Assembly (NCBI GenBank): GCA_030737835.1
Contig: JAUJYN010000028.1
Span: 310,001-374,000 of the forward strand
Source of the DNA: Acorus gramineus
Taxonomy: Eukaryota; Streptophyta; Magnoliopsida; Acorales; Acoraceae
Direction: 5' to 3'
Length of the DNA stretch: 64,000 nucleotides
Shown in pieces: positions 23,334-34,379 of this stretch; position 1 is the first letter of the stretch, and every line of letters begins with the position of its first letter. The notes beneath the pieces are model-generated. The model made no database searches. It was not told the origin of the DNA and was given only the letters and a program-made list of their open reading frames with translations. A program made the translations under genes and the position numbers.

Positions 23334-26079
23334 TGTCACGCCCCAGGGCGGCCAACCCCGGGACGCGGCAAATGTATATATATCATATCAGAAACCTACA
23401 CAGGAGATCAAACAATAAAATGACAACACAAACTGACATGATATATAGCGGAAGCAAAAGACTGAATCTGTGAATAAACATTCTACAGACTCGATACTCA
23501 ATCATACGTCCTGTGAGAGCCAATATACACAAATACAACTGAATATATACACACGTGCTCAGCACGGAAATACAATACATACAGCCAAGGAAAGGGATGC
23601 TGATAGCCTCTGGTACTCGCGGACGTAGCGCTGCTCCGCTACTGAAGAAATCCCTCGGAAAGCTCCAACTGCTGCTCCGGCTCCAGCTCAGGCTCAGTGG
23701 CAACTGGGGAAAAACATATGCGAGGGGTGAGCCACACGCTCAGTGAACGGCACAACCCATGCATCACAGACAATATTGACCACAACATATTAATCCATTC
23801 AATCCACAATTTCCATAACCCAGATCATACCCTCACCTTACCCCTCAACAGGGGACTCAGGATATAAACAAAAGCAGGTCGCTCATCGCCAACCCACTAC
23901 ACCCTCACCCTCACCGGTGACATAGGATTTTGGGACTGATAATCATCCCAGTAGGTCGCTCATCGCCAACCCACTACACCCTCACCCTCACCCTACCACG
24001 GGTGACATAGGATTTTGGGACTGACTAGGCTGTTGGTCACCCTTGGTCCACCGATAGTCTCTCCTCACTCCGCGGTTGTTTGGCCACTCCCATGTTCAGC
24101 ACAGTCCTTCATCAAACCAGGAGGCGCCTACTAGTGGGAGCCCCTGCACGGGACAACCTGTCTAACGCCGAGGTAGTCTCTAAAGGATCCAACGCAGGGC
24201 AACAGAACAGCCTATCCATCGCATATGATCCACTCGGATCCGCCGACAACGCATCTCTCCAACTCAAATGTCATGAACTCTTCAGAGTTCCTCCAGGGCG
24301 CATAACCAAGATGCGGGGAAACAGTACAATCAAAAGCAGTGTTGGAATACCACTGGGGGAAAGAAACTCGGGAGGGCGGCGTGAGTTCCCGATACAGGGT
24401 ACCCCGACAACCAAACAAGGAACACGGAGTACCCTAACACGGGTCTCACCGCTGTCCTCGCAAGGTCCCTCCCCTATAATATTCACTACTCATGCTAATA
24501 ATCATACCAAACATACAACTCTAACGTTCTGAATTCCTCAGAACCCACCAGGGCGCATAACTACGATGCGGGGAACATGCATAAGGTTATAACATGGTGA
24601 AATATTCTTGGGGGAAAGCAACTCGGGAGGGCAGCGTGAGTTCCCGTTATAGGACGCTCCGACAACCAAACAAGGAACACGGTGTACCCTAACCCGGGTC
24701 TCACCGCTGTCCTCGCAAGGCCCCTCCCCTAAAATAATCACTATAACATGCAATTCAACAGATACTAGTATTTAATTTAATAAATAAAACTAGTAGGACA
24801 CATGCATAGGCCGGGTTTCCTAGCATGTAAACAGGGGACATGCTGCAAGGCTCATATGCATATCCTAAGGGGCAAGTCCCTAACATGCAAAGACTAGGGA
24901 AGCATGCATTCTACACATAAATTATACAATCATGGATACATATTATTGCAGGTTAATATTCATCCAAGACGCCCCAGGAGAGGTCGGTATACGCCCAAGT
25001 GCGTATAACACCTCTCGACTGGGTTGGATTGTCCCACTCACCAGTATCTGGGTCGACGCGCGACCGTCTGTCGAGATCTGCAAGACAGGTATTATTTGGT
25101 AAGTATTAATCCACAATTATCATTAAATACATAAACAAGCATCCAACACTTCCCCAACAACTACCCGCGGCCTCGGCAACCACCCGCACGGCCCCCGGCA
25201 ACCACCCGCACGGTCGGCCACCGCCCGGACGCGCCACCGCGGGCCCCGCACGCCTCGCGCCGGTCCGCGAGCACCCCGCGCGCCCCCGCACGTCGCGCGC
25301 ACCTCGCCGCACCTCGCGCGCACCTCGCACGCACCTCGCCGCACCTCGCGCACGCCTCGCGCACGCCAGCCCCTCGCCAGCACCTCGCGCGTCCAGCACC
25401 TCGGCCAGCACCTCCGCGCGCACCTGCTCCACGCGCGCCACCTCGCGCAGCACCACTCGCCCAGCACCAGCCTGCTCGCCCAGCACGACCAGCACCCTGC
25501 ACCAGGCCCGCGCGCCCTCGCGCGCACGCCGCGCGTACGCGCGCCCGCGCACGCACGCGCGCCTGCCCACCTTACCGAGGGGAGGAAGCGAAGTCCGGAC
25601 GCTCTCCGCGCGCCGAAACCTTTCCCAAAGGCTCTCTTTCGCCCCGATCTACCACGGCCCTCGAAATGGCCCGAATCAGAGGACAAAGAGAGGGGGACGG
25701 AGTGGCTAGAGTCGTCGGAATTCGGATTTGAAGACACCGGAGCGTAGATCGGGACCCGATCTACACTTCCCGTGCTTTGGGTTTTCGATTTCGAGGGGTG
25801 GAGGGGGCTCAAACGGAAGAAAAACGGAGGAGGGGAGAGAGAGAGGCTAGTCGGGAAGATGATGAATAGTCGATTTCTTTTAAGTAGAGCGCGACTTAAA
25901 AACCCGGATACGCCCCGGAACTGCGAAATTTTTGCAAACGATGCCAGAATTCGATGAAATTTTCGTGAGAGGTCAGAAATGGCACCAGGACACCAAATAT
26001 GCAGTTAGATTTTCAATCGGAGTCCTCTAGCTCAGACGATAGCTAACAGTCTGAAATTATGCGGTTCCCAAATATAACA
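23334..26079 (-). repeat. 5' LTR of the Tekay-like element (2746 bp)
   Basis: Same order of parts as the 17096-20266 LTR, but shorter through several deletions. These include missing repeats near 23890, a reduced GC-rich core (25155-25570) and a missing block of about 70-80 bp just before the terminal ATATAACA. Substitutions between the two LTRs look few. That fits a fairly recent insertion followed by slippage in repeats. Confidence 0.85.
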
Positions 26080-26084
26080 GGATG

Positions 26085-27010
26085 CGCCGCCGCGCCTCAG
26101 CCCGCGCGCCCAGGCGCACCGCCGGGCCCCTGCCCTCACGCCTGGACCCGCAGCCGAGCCACCCGGTGCGCCGCGCGCCCACTGCGCCCCGCCGCAGCAC
26201 CCCGCGCGCACCCCGCACGCCCCGCGCTGACCCACGAGCACACCGCACGCCCCGCGCGCCCAGCGCCTCGCCCCGCGCGCACCACCAGCTCTGCTCCGCG
26301 CGCACTCCGCGCGAGCCACCAGCCTTGCCCCGCGCGCACCACCCGCTCGCACCCACTCCTCTCCTCACCATGCGCACGCCAGTGCCTCTGCCCAGCGCCC
26401 CGCGCGCATGCACCTCTGCGGTGCCCAGCGCCCAGCGCTCAACACCCTCGCCCAGCACCCGGTATCCGCGACCAGCTCCCAGCGCTCAGCGCCCAGCACT
26501 CGGGACCCTCACCCAGCGCCCACGCGCACGCCCGCGCAACACGCGCCCAGCGCGCCTAGCAGCACGCGCCCAGCACGCCTGCCAGCCTGCCCGCGCTGCT
26601 GCCCGCGCTGCCTGCCTGCGCGCGTCGCCGAGTGGCCCGAGCACCGTTCGCCTGCACGCCTGGGCACTTCCCGCTTGATGCCCGAGCGCCCCCTGCCAGC
26701 TGCCCGAGCATGGCCTGCCCAGCTCGCACAGCCCGCAGCTAACCTACCCCCAGCACTCCCTGCCGCACGCCTCCCCCTGCACCCCCCGAGCGCGCACCCG
26801 CGCGCACGCGCTCGCGCGCCCAGCAAACTGGTGCACCTGCTCCCAGCCTACCCGAGCTAGTCTTCCCTACGCGCCCAGCACGCCCAGCACTCAGCACGCC
26901 CAGCGCCAACCCGAGCGCACGCCCGCGCGCACGCGCGCGCGCTCCCTGCCGCTGCACGCCCACTGCGCCTGCCTGGGCGCTGCCTGCGCTGCCTGCTGCC
27001 CGGGGCTGCC
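26085..27010. repeat. GC-rich core of the solo LTR, longest version
   Basis: Its first 341 bp equal 7558-7898. It continues with CAGCGCCCAGC and CCGCGCGCAC repeats. ORFs up to about 200 codons in several frames on both strands are low-complexity and judged non-genic. Confidence 0.7.
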
Positions 27011-27755
27011 AGCCTGCCAGCCCGAGCTCCTCTACCACCCACCTCCGACCACTAATGGCCTCCGACCACCACCCCACAGCCCTCCGACGGCCACCCACCG
27101 CCTCCGACCACCACCCAACCTCATTTCCACCCTCCTAACATACATCTAAGCATGAAAAAGAGAGAAAGGAGGCTTACCAAGGGGAGGAAGGGAAGTCCGG
27201 TTGCTCTCCACGCACCGAAACCTCTCCCAAAAGGCTTCCAACGCCCGGATCTACTCCCACCTCCGAAATTGTCCAAATCAGGGAAGAAAAGAGGGCGGAT
27301 GGAGGGGCAAAACTCACCGGAATTCGAATTTGAAAGCACCGGGGTGTAGATCTACACTTCCTATGCTTTAGGTTTTTGGGTTTGAGGACTCTAGGGGGCT
27401 CAAATAAAAGAAAAGGAGAGAGGGGAGAGAGAAAAATCATTTGGTAGGGATGATGAATAGTGCCAAGCTAAAATTAGATCTCACTTATATAGCAAGTCAC
27501 TTAAAATACCCGGATACGCCCCGAAATTGTGAAATTTCGGAAACATTGCCGGAATTCAATGAAATTTTTGTGAGAGGCCTAAAATGGCACCAGGACACCA
27601 AATATGCAGTTAGATTTCCAATCGGAGTCCTCTAACTCAGGACGATAGCTAACAGTCTGAAAATTAGCGGTTCCGATTGAAAACTGAAAAAAAATGAAAA
27701 ACTGCTAGAACGCTCCAACGGTTACCAGCAGGTTAAAAGTGACACATATATAACA

Positions 27756-28438
27756 TTCATGAAGACATTGGTCCGTAAAGGGAAGCTCAAGGAATTTATA
27801 GACGCCGAAGAGGAAAGGAAACCTGAAAAGCACGTGGTCGCCATTGCCCCTTCACACGCGACCAGGGTTATAGACATGATCTATGGAGGACTCCCAATCT
27901 TGAGAGACCCTAAGTCGGTCCAACGGGCTGAGAAAAGGAGGGTGGATCATATGGAGATCTTGCAGATCAATCAGGAGCCCGACTCATCCCCAAAAGGCCA
28001 AAGGTGGAAGACCCCAAGCTCATATCCTTTTCCGACGATGATTTACCCGATGTGTCCACACCTCACAGTGACACACTGGTCATCACCCTGCGAATTGCGA
28101 ACTACGATGTTAAACTGATACTGGTCGACACAGGAAGTTCGGCTGACATCCTATTCATGCAGCCTTATCTCAAGATGGGCCTAAAGCCCTCTAACCTTGA
28201 GCCAATGTGGGACCCACTGATCGCGTTCAATGTGAGCCAGGCAATTCCGACAAGATGGATAACCTTGCCTGTGCTGGCAGGTGAAGAGACTGTCCTGACC
28301 GAATTCACTGTCATGGACCTCCCTTCCCCCTACAATGTCATTATGGGCCGCACTTGGCTGGGGGAAATGAAGGCCATACCGTCAACATACCATCAGAAGT
28401 TGCGCTTCCCGACTCCATGTGGAATCATGGAGATATGA
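27756..28438 (+). pseudogene. Tat gag C-terminus and aspartic protease
   Basis: 27759-28030 continues gag with KTLVRKGKLKEFID. After a frameshift near 28005, a second frame (28004-28438) encodes the protease: VDTGSSADILF carries the DTG active site, and SPYNVIMGRTWL matches the second conserved part of retropepsins. The protease would cut the gag-pol polyprotein during particle maturation. The frame ends in TGA at 28436 where related elements read through, and another frameshift follows before the reverse transcriptase. The active-site triad looks intact, but the reading frame is broken. Confidence 0.85.
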
Positions 28439-28547
28439 GGCGATCAGCCCGTCAAGGAAGTCTTATGCCATTGCTACCTCTGGTAAGGCTAAAGCCGAAG
28501 AGCCACCTGGGAGTGTAGACGACATACATCCCAAAAGATAGCAATTA

Positions 28548-29734
28548 TTGAAGGATCGGGTGAAGGCCGATGAGGCCCGACCTGGTCCAGCTCAGCGGGT
28601 AGTTGAAGTCGTGGAGAAGATCTTCCTCGACCCGCTCGAACTAGAAAAGTACTTCCTTATCGGCACCGCGCTGGGCCAAAGTGAAAGAGCAAATTTGATC
28701 AAATTACTCCATGAACAAGTGGACGTGTTTGCGTGGAAGCCATCAGAAATGCCCGGCATCGATCCAAGTATAATTTGTCACCGACTGTGCATCTCTCCCA
28801 TGGTGCGACCCGTCAAACAACGGCAGAGGCGAGTAGCTCCAATTCATGCCGAAGCCATCAAAGAAGAGGTAGAGAAGCTCCTCGTTGCTGGGTTCATTTG
28901 GGAAGTCCGGTACCCCGATTGGTTAGCCAACACGGTTGTAGTAGCCAAGAAGAACGACAAGTGGCGAGTATGTGTTGACTTCACCGATCTGAATAGCTCT
29001 TGTCCGAATGACAGCTTCCCCGTACCAAAAATAGACCAGTTAGTAGATGCCTACTCGAGAAATGAGTTGATGAGCTTCATGGACGCATATTTGGGATATC
29101 ATCAAATTTCGATGTATGAACATGATGTGGAAAAAACGGCATTCATTACCCCGATGGGCACCAACTGTTACAAGGTCATGCCCTTCGGGCTAAAAAATGC
29201 GGGGGCAACATATCAGAGGCTCATCACCAAGATGTTTGAACAACAGATTGGCAAGACCATGGAAGTTTATATAGATGACATGTTGGTAAGAAGCGACAAA
29301 CGGGGCGACCATCTTGAGCATCTCAGGGTAGCTTTTGAAATTCTCCGAAACTACAGCATGAAACTTAATGCGGCTAAGTGCTCCTTCGGGGTAGAATTGG
29401 GAAAGTTCCTTGGGTTTTTAACCACGCATCGGGGTATAGAAGCCAACCCCGATCAGATCAAAGTTGTGCTCGAAATGAACCCACCAAGGAACAGGAAGGA
29501 AGTTCAGAGGCTGACTGGGAGATTGGCGGCCCTAAATCGGTTTATCTCTAAGGCGACTGAAAGAAATGTCCCTTTTTTCTGATTGCTTAGAAAATCCAAA
29601 AAATTCGATTGGACCCTTGAGTGCTAGATGGCTTTTGAAGAACTCAAGAGGTATCTCGCATCGCCTCCACTACTGATGAAGCCAAACCCAGGAGAGCCGC
29701 TGTACCTTTATATGGCGGCCTCTGATCACGCAGT
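28548..29734 (+). pseudogene. Tat reverse transcriptase and start of RNase H
   Basis: One frame of 344 codons (28548-29582) contains the reverse transcriptase: RVCVDFTDLNSSCPNDSFP, FMDAYLGYHQI, FGLKNAGATYQR and the catalytic YIDDM box (about 29268). Thumb and connection (FLGFLTTHRGIEANPDQI, PPRNRKEVQRLTGRLAALN) follow. TGA at 29580 and TAG at 29625 interrupt the same frame before the RNase H-like segment EELKRYLASPPLL. That segment is cut at 29734 by a 1,286 bp insertion. The polymerase would copy element RNA into DNA in cytoplasmic particles. The catalytic residues are present, but the nonsense codons make it defective. Confidence 0.9.
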
Positions 29735-31020
29735 TGTAGATACCCTAATTTTGACCGTCCAAAGAAAAGAAATTTACTTCAAGAAATATTGGAAAACAAC
29801 CACACTTGGACGTCTAATAGAAAACTCCCTAAGAAACCAAAAAAATAGAAACCCTAAGTCCAACACTTAGAAATATCTAAGAGCCTGGACAGGGGCGGCT
29901 ACTTGAGAGTGGTCACCCCATACTAGGCAGCTAGTTTCAACTACCCGCCCCCCTGACCGACCCCAAACTGCCTTCCTGGATGGGACATAAAGCAAGCATG
30001 ATTGCGGTGGATTATCCCTTCTAGCCGCCCCATCTCAGCCGGTTCATCCTTAGTAACCGACCCAAGCCACCGCTTGTCAGAGATGGGACATATGACAGGT
30101 TATGATGGAGGCGGCTACCTGAGAGTAACCGCCCCTCACTGGGCAGCTAAACACAACCAGCCACCCCTCACCTGGACACTGTTAGAGGACAAAAATCTAA
30201 GGGAAGGTCAAATCAAGCATCTTATCACCCATTTTGATCTATTGTTCTGTGCACATTCCCATACCCCCATTTTTACTATAAATAGGGGGTCTCTCAAGCA
30301 TTCATATCCATCATCAATTCTAATCAATACACATTCAATACCCATCAATAACCCCCAACAACCCACATTCCTAACCATCAACCCACACCACCACCTCAAA
30401 CCCTTGAGAGACGTGAGAGAGAAACCCCTTTCCTACACCAAACCACTCTCCAAAACCCAGGTTAAATCCAGTTTAACCTCAGCCAAAACCAAAACCAAAC
30501 CCTACCTAGGTTCTGCCCAAATTGAACCAGACACCAGGTGGCTAAACCCAACTAGCCGCCTCCCACCAGGCGGCTAAAACCAATTAGCCGGCCCCTCCCT
30601 AGCCCACCTCAAGTCCCAATTCTCCTTTAGTCAGGTTCCCGAAGCAGAAGAGGATCCCTGTCTTCACCTCTGTGTACGGCATATCCGTGTCTCAGAGCGG
30701 AGACCCCACAAACTCCCCACGAAGGTGATCAAATCCCCCCAACTTTTCCTATTTTTTGAAAAAAGCAGATGGCTATCACAACAACCCCTGAATCCTCCCG
30801 AGGACCCGTCGGTCGCCTCAGCCAGGAATGAACAACCAACCCACCACCCCTTCCGAGAGACAATCCGATCGAGCCTGCCAAGGCGCAGCTCTCCGGATCC
30901 GAGCCTCCAAAGAACCCCCACACACGCACAACCACCGAGGAGGAGCAGAGGAGGTAGGAAGAGAGGGCGCCTACCCTTTTCTTTTCCTTTTCCCCCTTTC
31001 ACCGAAATCCGATACCGACT
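29735..31020. mobile_element. 1,286 bp insertion in Tat RNase H, probable solo LTR
   Basis: GCAGT borders both ends (29730-29734 and 31021-31025). Ignoring the insert restores the RNase H reading frame. It starts TGTAGATACC and ends GATACCGACT, so it has TG at one end but CT, not CA, at the other. A TATA box (TATAAATAGGGGG, about 30280) lies mid-way, followed by a C/A-rich leader-like stretch, as in an LTR promoter. The phrase GGCGGCTAC(C/T)TGAGAGT occurs twice (about 29893 and 30109). A plus-strand ORF at 30002-30577 and minus ORFs near 30664-31050 show no domain. The family is unknown. Confidence 0.65.
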
Positions 31021-31826
31021 GCAGTCAGCTCGGCCGTCATAAAAGAACATGAAGGATACAGTGGCCAGTCTATTATGTCAGCAAATCCTTGTGCGGACCA
31101 GAGTCCAGATACCTGTACCTCGAAAAGGTTGTCTATGTGCTTCTTATATCATCCTGAAAACTCAGACATTACTTCGTCGCTCACTCGGTTAATGTGGTGA
31201 CCGATTACCCGCTCAAGGTTATTCTTAAGAAAGCCAACATCACCGGACGAATGTTGAAATGGGAGATCGAGCTATCTCCGTTTGACCTCTAGTACATTCC
31301 AAGGAGTGCAGTGAAAGGACAGGTAATCGCTGACATTGTAGCTGACTTGACCCCACAGCCCGACGAAGTGTTCATGATCAACAACCAGGAGGTCGAGGTT
31401 GGTCCCACATGGACCCTGAATGTTGATGGAGCATCTAATAGAAAAGGCGCGGGAGTAGGACTAGTTTTGAGTAACAATGACAGACTTTTGTTCAAACATG
31501 CCCTGAAATGAGGTTTTCGAGCGTCTAACAATGAAGCGGAGTACGAAGCCCTTGTTGCAGGGTTGGAGCTCGCAATTCACCACGGTGCCCAGATCATTGA
31601 CATCTACAGTGACTCACAGCTGGTAGTGTTTCAGAGCACAGAAGAATATGAAACAAGGGACGAACGGATGATTGCATATCAGGAGAAGATGCAGTTGTTG
31701 CTCTCCCAGTTTAGATAGACAAATATCCATCAGATAGAGAGAGAACTCAATGTTCAAGCGAATGCCTTAGCTAATCTAGCATCAGCCATCAGCGGAAAGC
31801 CAACCAGGAGCATCAAAATCGACTAT
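31021..31826 (+). pseudogene. Tat RNase H remainder and second (archaeal-type) RNase H
   Basis: After the insert, the first RNase H resumes and, with a frameshift near 31060, reads WPVYYVSKSLCGPESRYL. From about 31390 a second RNase H domain begins: WTLNVDGASNRKGAGVGLV (catalytic D) and [18 protein letters not shown] (catalytic E) are typical of the extra archaeal-type RNase H of Tat elements. DSQLV (about 31610) supplies the next acidic residue. TGA at 31509 and TAG at 31716 interrupt it. The two domains would remove RNA from RNA-DNA hybrids. Confidence 0.8.
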
Positions 31827-33095
31827 TTGAATATCCCGAGCATTGAAAGGGCTGATCAGATCTTGATGGTTGCCTACGTGGAAGACTCACCCAACTGGAT
31901 GACGGACATCAAACGACACCTCTCGGAAGGATTCCTGTCAGAGAGTAAATTCAAGGCCAAAAAGCACAAGCAGAGGGCGGCCAGATTTTGGATGTCATCT
32001 ATGGGAATCCTTTACAAAAAGAGTTTTCAGGGACCTTACCTGAGATGCGTTGGACCCCGATAGGCGCAGTGGGTGCTGAACACTCTCCACTCGGGCTTGT
32101 GTGGGGGGCACATCGGATCTCGGTCACTAGCCCTCCAGGCGGTATCGATTGGGTATTTCTGGCCGAACTTAAAAAGAGATTCTGCAGACCTAGTTCGGAA
32201 ATGGGAAAATTGCCAAAGATTCAGCATACTCATTCACCAACCAGCAGCAGACCTTGTTCCTCTCAAGAGCCCTTCGCCATTTGCCCAATGGGGACTGGAT
32301 GTTGTTGGACCTATGCCCATGGCATCTAGGCAAAAACGCTTCCATCTGATAGCCACCGATTACTTCACCAAATGGGTCAAAGCGGTGCCTTTGGCGAGAA
32401 TCAGGGATACTGAGGTTAAGGCCTTCTTGTCGAAGAAGATAGTGTGTCGCTTTGGAGTCCCGCACTCCATCATCTTAGAGAATGGCAAGCAGTTTGACAG
32501 TGCCCAGATAAAGGAGTTCTGCGAAGATTTGAAGATACAACATCATTTTTTCACTCTGCGATATCCCCAAAGCAATGGACAAGCTGAAATCACAAACCGA
32601 ACTATCCTAGGTGGTTTGAAGAAACGGCTGGACAGTGCAAAAGGGAAATGGGTCGATGAACTTCCTTCGGTCCTCTGGTCCTACCAGACCACCTCACAAA
32701 GGTCTACGGGAGAGACCCCCTTCTCATTAGCATTCAGAATTGAAGCTATTCTGCCAGGCGAGACCAACCTACCCACCCACCGGACCCAGGACTTTGATCA
32801 AGCAAGGAATGACAACCAGATGATGCAAGACTTAGAACTCCGAGATGAAAGGAGGGAAATTGCAGCAATAAGGACGACAGATGATCAAAACAAAATATCT
32901 CAATATTACAATTGACGAGTTTCAAGCAGGAGTTTCTGAGCTTGCGATCTTGTCCTCAAAGAAGTGTTTCTAGAAACCAAGAACAAGAAGGAAGGCAAAC
33001 TTTGACCAAATGGAGCCTATTATCTAGAAACTATGGACGGGACTGAGATTCCCCGACCTTGGAATGTAATCCATCTCAAGAAATATTATCATTGA
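31827..33095 (+). pseudogene. Tat integrase
   Basis: The same frame as the second RNase H continues, with TAG at 32061 and TGA at 32913. The zinc-binding part has the histidines in LHSGLCGGHIG, but the first cysteine of the CxxC pair is a tryptophan (KWENCQRF). In the catalytic core the first D (WGLDVVGPM) and last E (NGQAEITNR) are present. The middle D is E in SIILENGKQFD, where other elements read DNG. The C-terminal end IPRPWNVIHLKKYYH, a typical Tat pol terminus, is followed by TGA at 33093. The integrase would insert element cDNA into the chromosome. The substituted catalytic residue and nonsense codons argue it is dead. Confidence 0.88.
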
Positions 33096-33144
33096 ATAAG
33101 AAGTGCTTTCCCTTTCTCAGTCTTCTATGTGAAGTGAATAACGC

Positions 33145-34045
33145 AACAGGACGAAGCCGCGCTCAACGGGCTGATGCTGATCGGGGTCGCTCTTTGCACT
33201 CGATTCAGTTAAGCCCTAGCAGCCGTGCACTAGCCAAATGGCACAACGAAGCCGCGCTCAACGGGATGATACTGATCGGGGTCGCTCTTTGCACTCGATT
33301 CGGTTCAGCCCTAGAAGCCGCACACTAGCCAATACGGCACAACGAAGCCGCGCTCAATGGGCTGATACTGATCGGGGTCGCTCTTTGCACTCTATTCGGT
33401 TCAGCCCTAGCAGCCGCGCACTAGCGAATATGGCACAACGAAGCTGCGCTCAACTGGCTGAAACAAGTCGGGGTCGCTCTTTGCACTTGACTCCGTTCAG
33501 CCCTTGCAGCCGCTTACTAGCCAATACGGCACAAAGAAGCCGTGCTCAACGGGCTGAAACTAGTCGGGGTCGCTCTTTGCACTTGACTCTGTTCAGCCCT
33601 AGCAGCCATGCACTAGCCAATATGGCACAATGAAGCTGTGCTGAATGGGATGAAACTAGTTGGGGTCGCTCTTTGCACTTGACTCCGTTCAGCCCTAGCA
33701 GTCGCGCACTAGCCAATACGGCACAACGAAGCCGTGCTCAACGGGCTGAAACTAGTCGGGGTCACTCTTTGCACTCGACTCTGTTTAGCCCTAGCAGCCG
33801 CGCACTAGCCAATATGGCACAACGAAGTCGCGCTCAACGGGCTGAAACTAGTTGGGGTCACTCTTTGCACTCGATTCCGTTCAGCCCTAGCAGCCGCGCA
33901 CTAGCCAAACGGCACTACGAAGCCGCGCTCAACAGGCTGAAACTGGTCGGCGTCGCTCTTTGCACTCGACTCAATTCAGTCCTAGCAGTCGTGCACTGAT
34001 CAAATGACACAATGGAGTTGCGCTCAATCGGTGGGAACCCAATTG
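33145..34045 (+). repeat. Tandem array, 96 bp unit, about 9-10 copies
   Basis: The mark GCTCAA recurs at 33161, 33256, 33352, 33448, 33544, 33640, 33736, 33832, 33927 and 34022, so the unit is 95-96 bp. Because 96 is divisible by three, plus-strand ORFs of repeating 32-residue units run through it (33238-33633 and 33673-33999). The units differ by a few substitutions each. It lies just after pol, in the 3' non-coding part of the Tat element, where this lineage is known to form tandem arrays. Confidence 0.9.
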
Positions 34046-34379
34046 AGACAACATGTGCCCAGAAGAACGCTAAAAAAAAAAAGAGGATACCAAGAAGATA
34101 AAGATCCTCGAAACCCAATGCGAAAGCCAAACTACAGGGCGCACCTAAGAATAAGCCGGCCTCAAATAGTTCATCCCCCCCTTTCATTAAACTACATCGG
34201 CATCACAAAACAAGTGTGCAAAAGGAATAGATAGCAACAAGAAAAACATCCAAATTACAAGCAAAAATCAAACTAAATTGTCTAGATACATTCACCATAC
34301 AATAAATTGGCATCTACGCCATTTAACCATGGAGTCGTAAGTACAAAATGCAAAAATAACGAAAGTAGTCCATGAAGCA
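34046..34379. other. Non-coding part of Tat 3' region
   Basis: The final, decaying tandem unit gives way to AT-richer DNA with an A run (34070-34082). No gene is seen. Confidence 0.5.

Larger units (their letters stand above)
17096..26079 (-). mobile_element. Non-autonomous Tekay/Del-like element with long LTRs
   Basis: The minus-strand order is complete: 5' LTR (26079 to 23334), initiator-Met primer site (23330-23317), gag (23214 to about 21950), polypurine tract (20280-20267), 3' LTR (20266 to 17096). GGATG flanks both ends (17091-17095 and 26080-26084). The empty site exists at 7553-7557. Reverse transcriptase, RNase H and integrase are absent. The space between gag and the polypurine tract is filled with LTR-like modules. 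It would depend on an autonomous relative. Gag type, long LTRs and primer site point to the Tekay/Del chromovirus lineage. Confidence 0.88.
15225..27755 (-). repeat. Tekay-family solo LTR inserted in Tat gag (itself interrupted)
   Basis: It starts TGTCACGCCCC (15225) and ends ATATATAACA (27755). TTCAT borders both sides (15220-15224 and 27756-27760), a 5 bp duplication as expected for gypsy integration. Without the 17096-26079 insert and one GGATG, its length is about 3.54 kb. It contains no primer site, gag or polypurine tract, so it is a solo LTR produced by LTR-LTR recombination. Its ends read TG...CA. Modules seen twice (about 16258-16382 and 16442-16566) and a GC-rich core (from about 17030, continuing 26085-27010) match the other LTRs. 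The minus strand is the family's reading direction. Confidence 0.85.

Noticed and set aside
25106-27098. Many long ORFs, including one of 198 codons at 26085-26678
   Set aside because: Same reason: low-complexity arginine/proline/alanine products in LTR cores.
30002-30577. 191-codon ORF in the 1,286 bp insert
   Set aside because: Proline/threonine/serine-rich without any domain. It spans the TATA box region and is better explained as LTR leader.
33238-33999. Repeat protein encoded by the 96 bp array
   Set aside because: No start context or domain, units interrupted by a stop between 33633 and 33673, and position in the 3' non-coding region of the element.
33145-34045. Possible CRISPR array
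   Set aside because: Units are contiguous with no unique spacers, and the setting is a plant retrotransposon. It is an ordinary tandem repeat.
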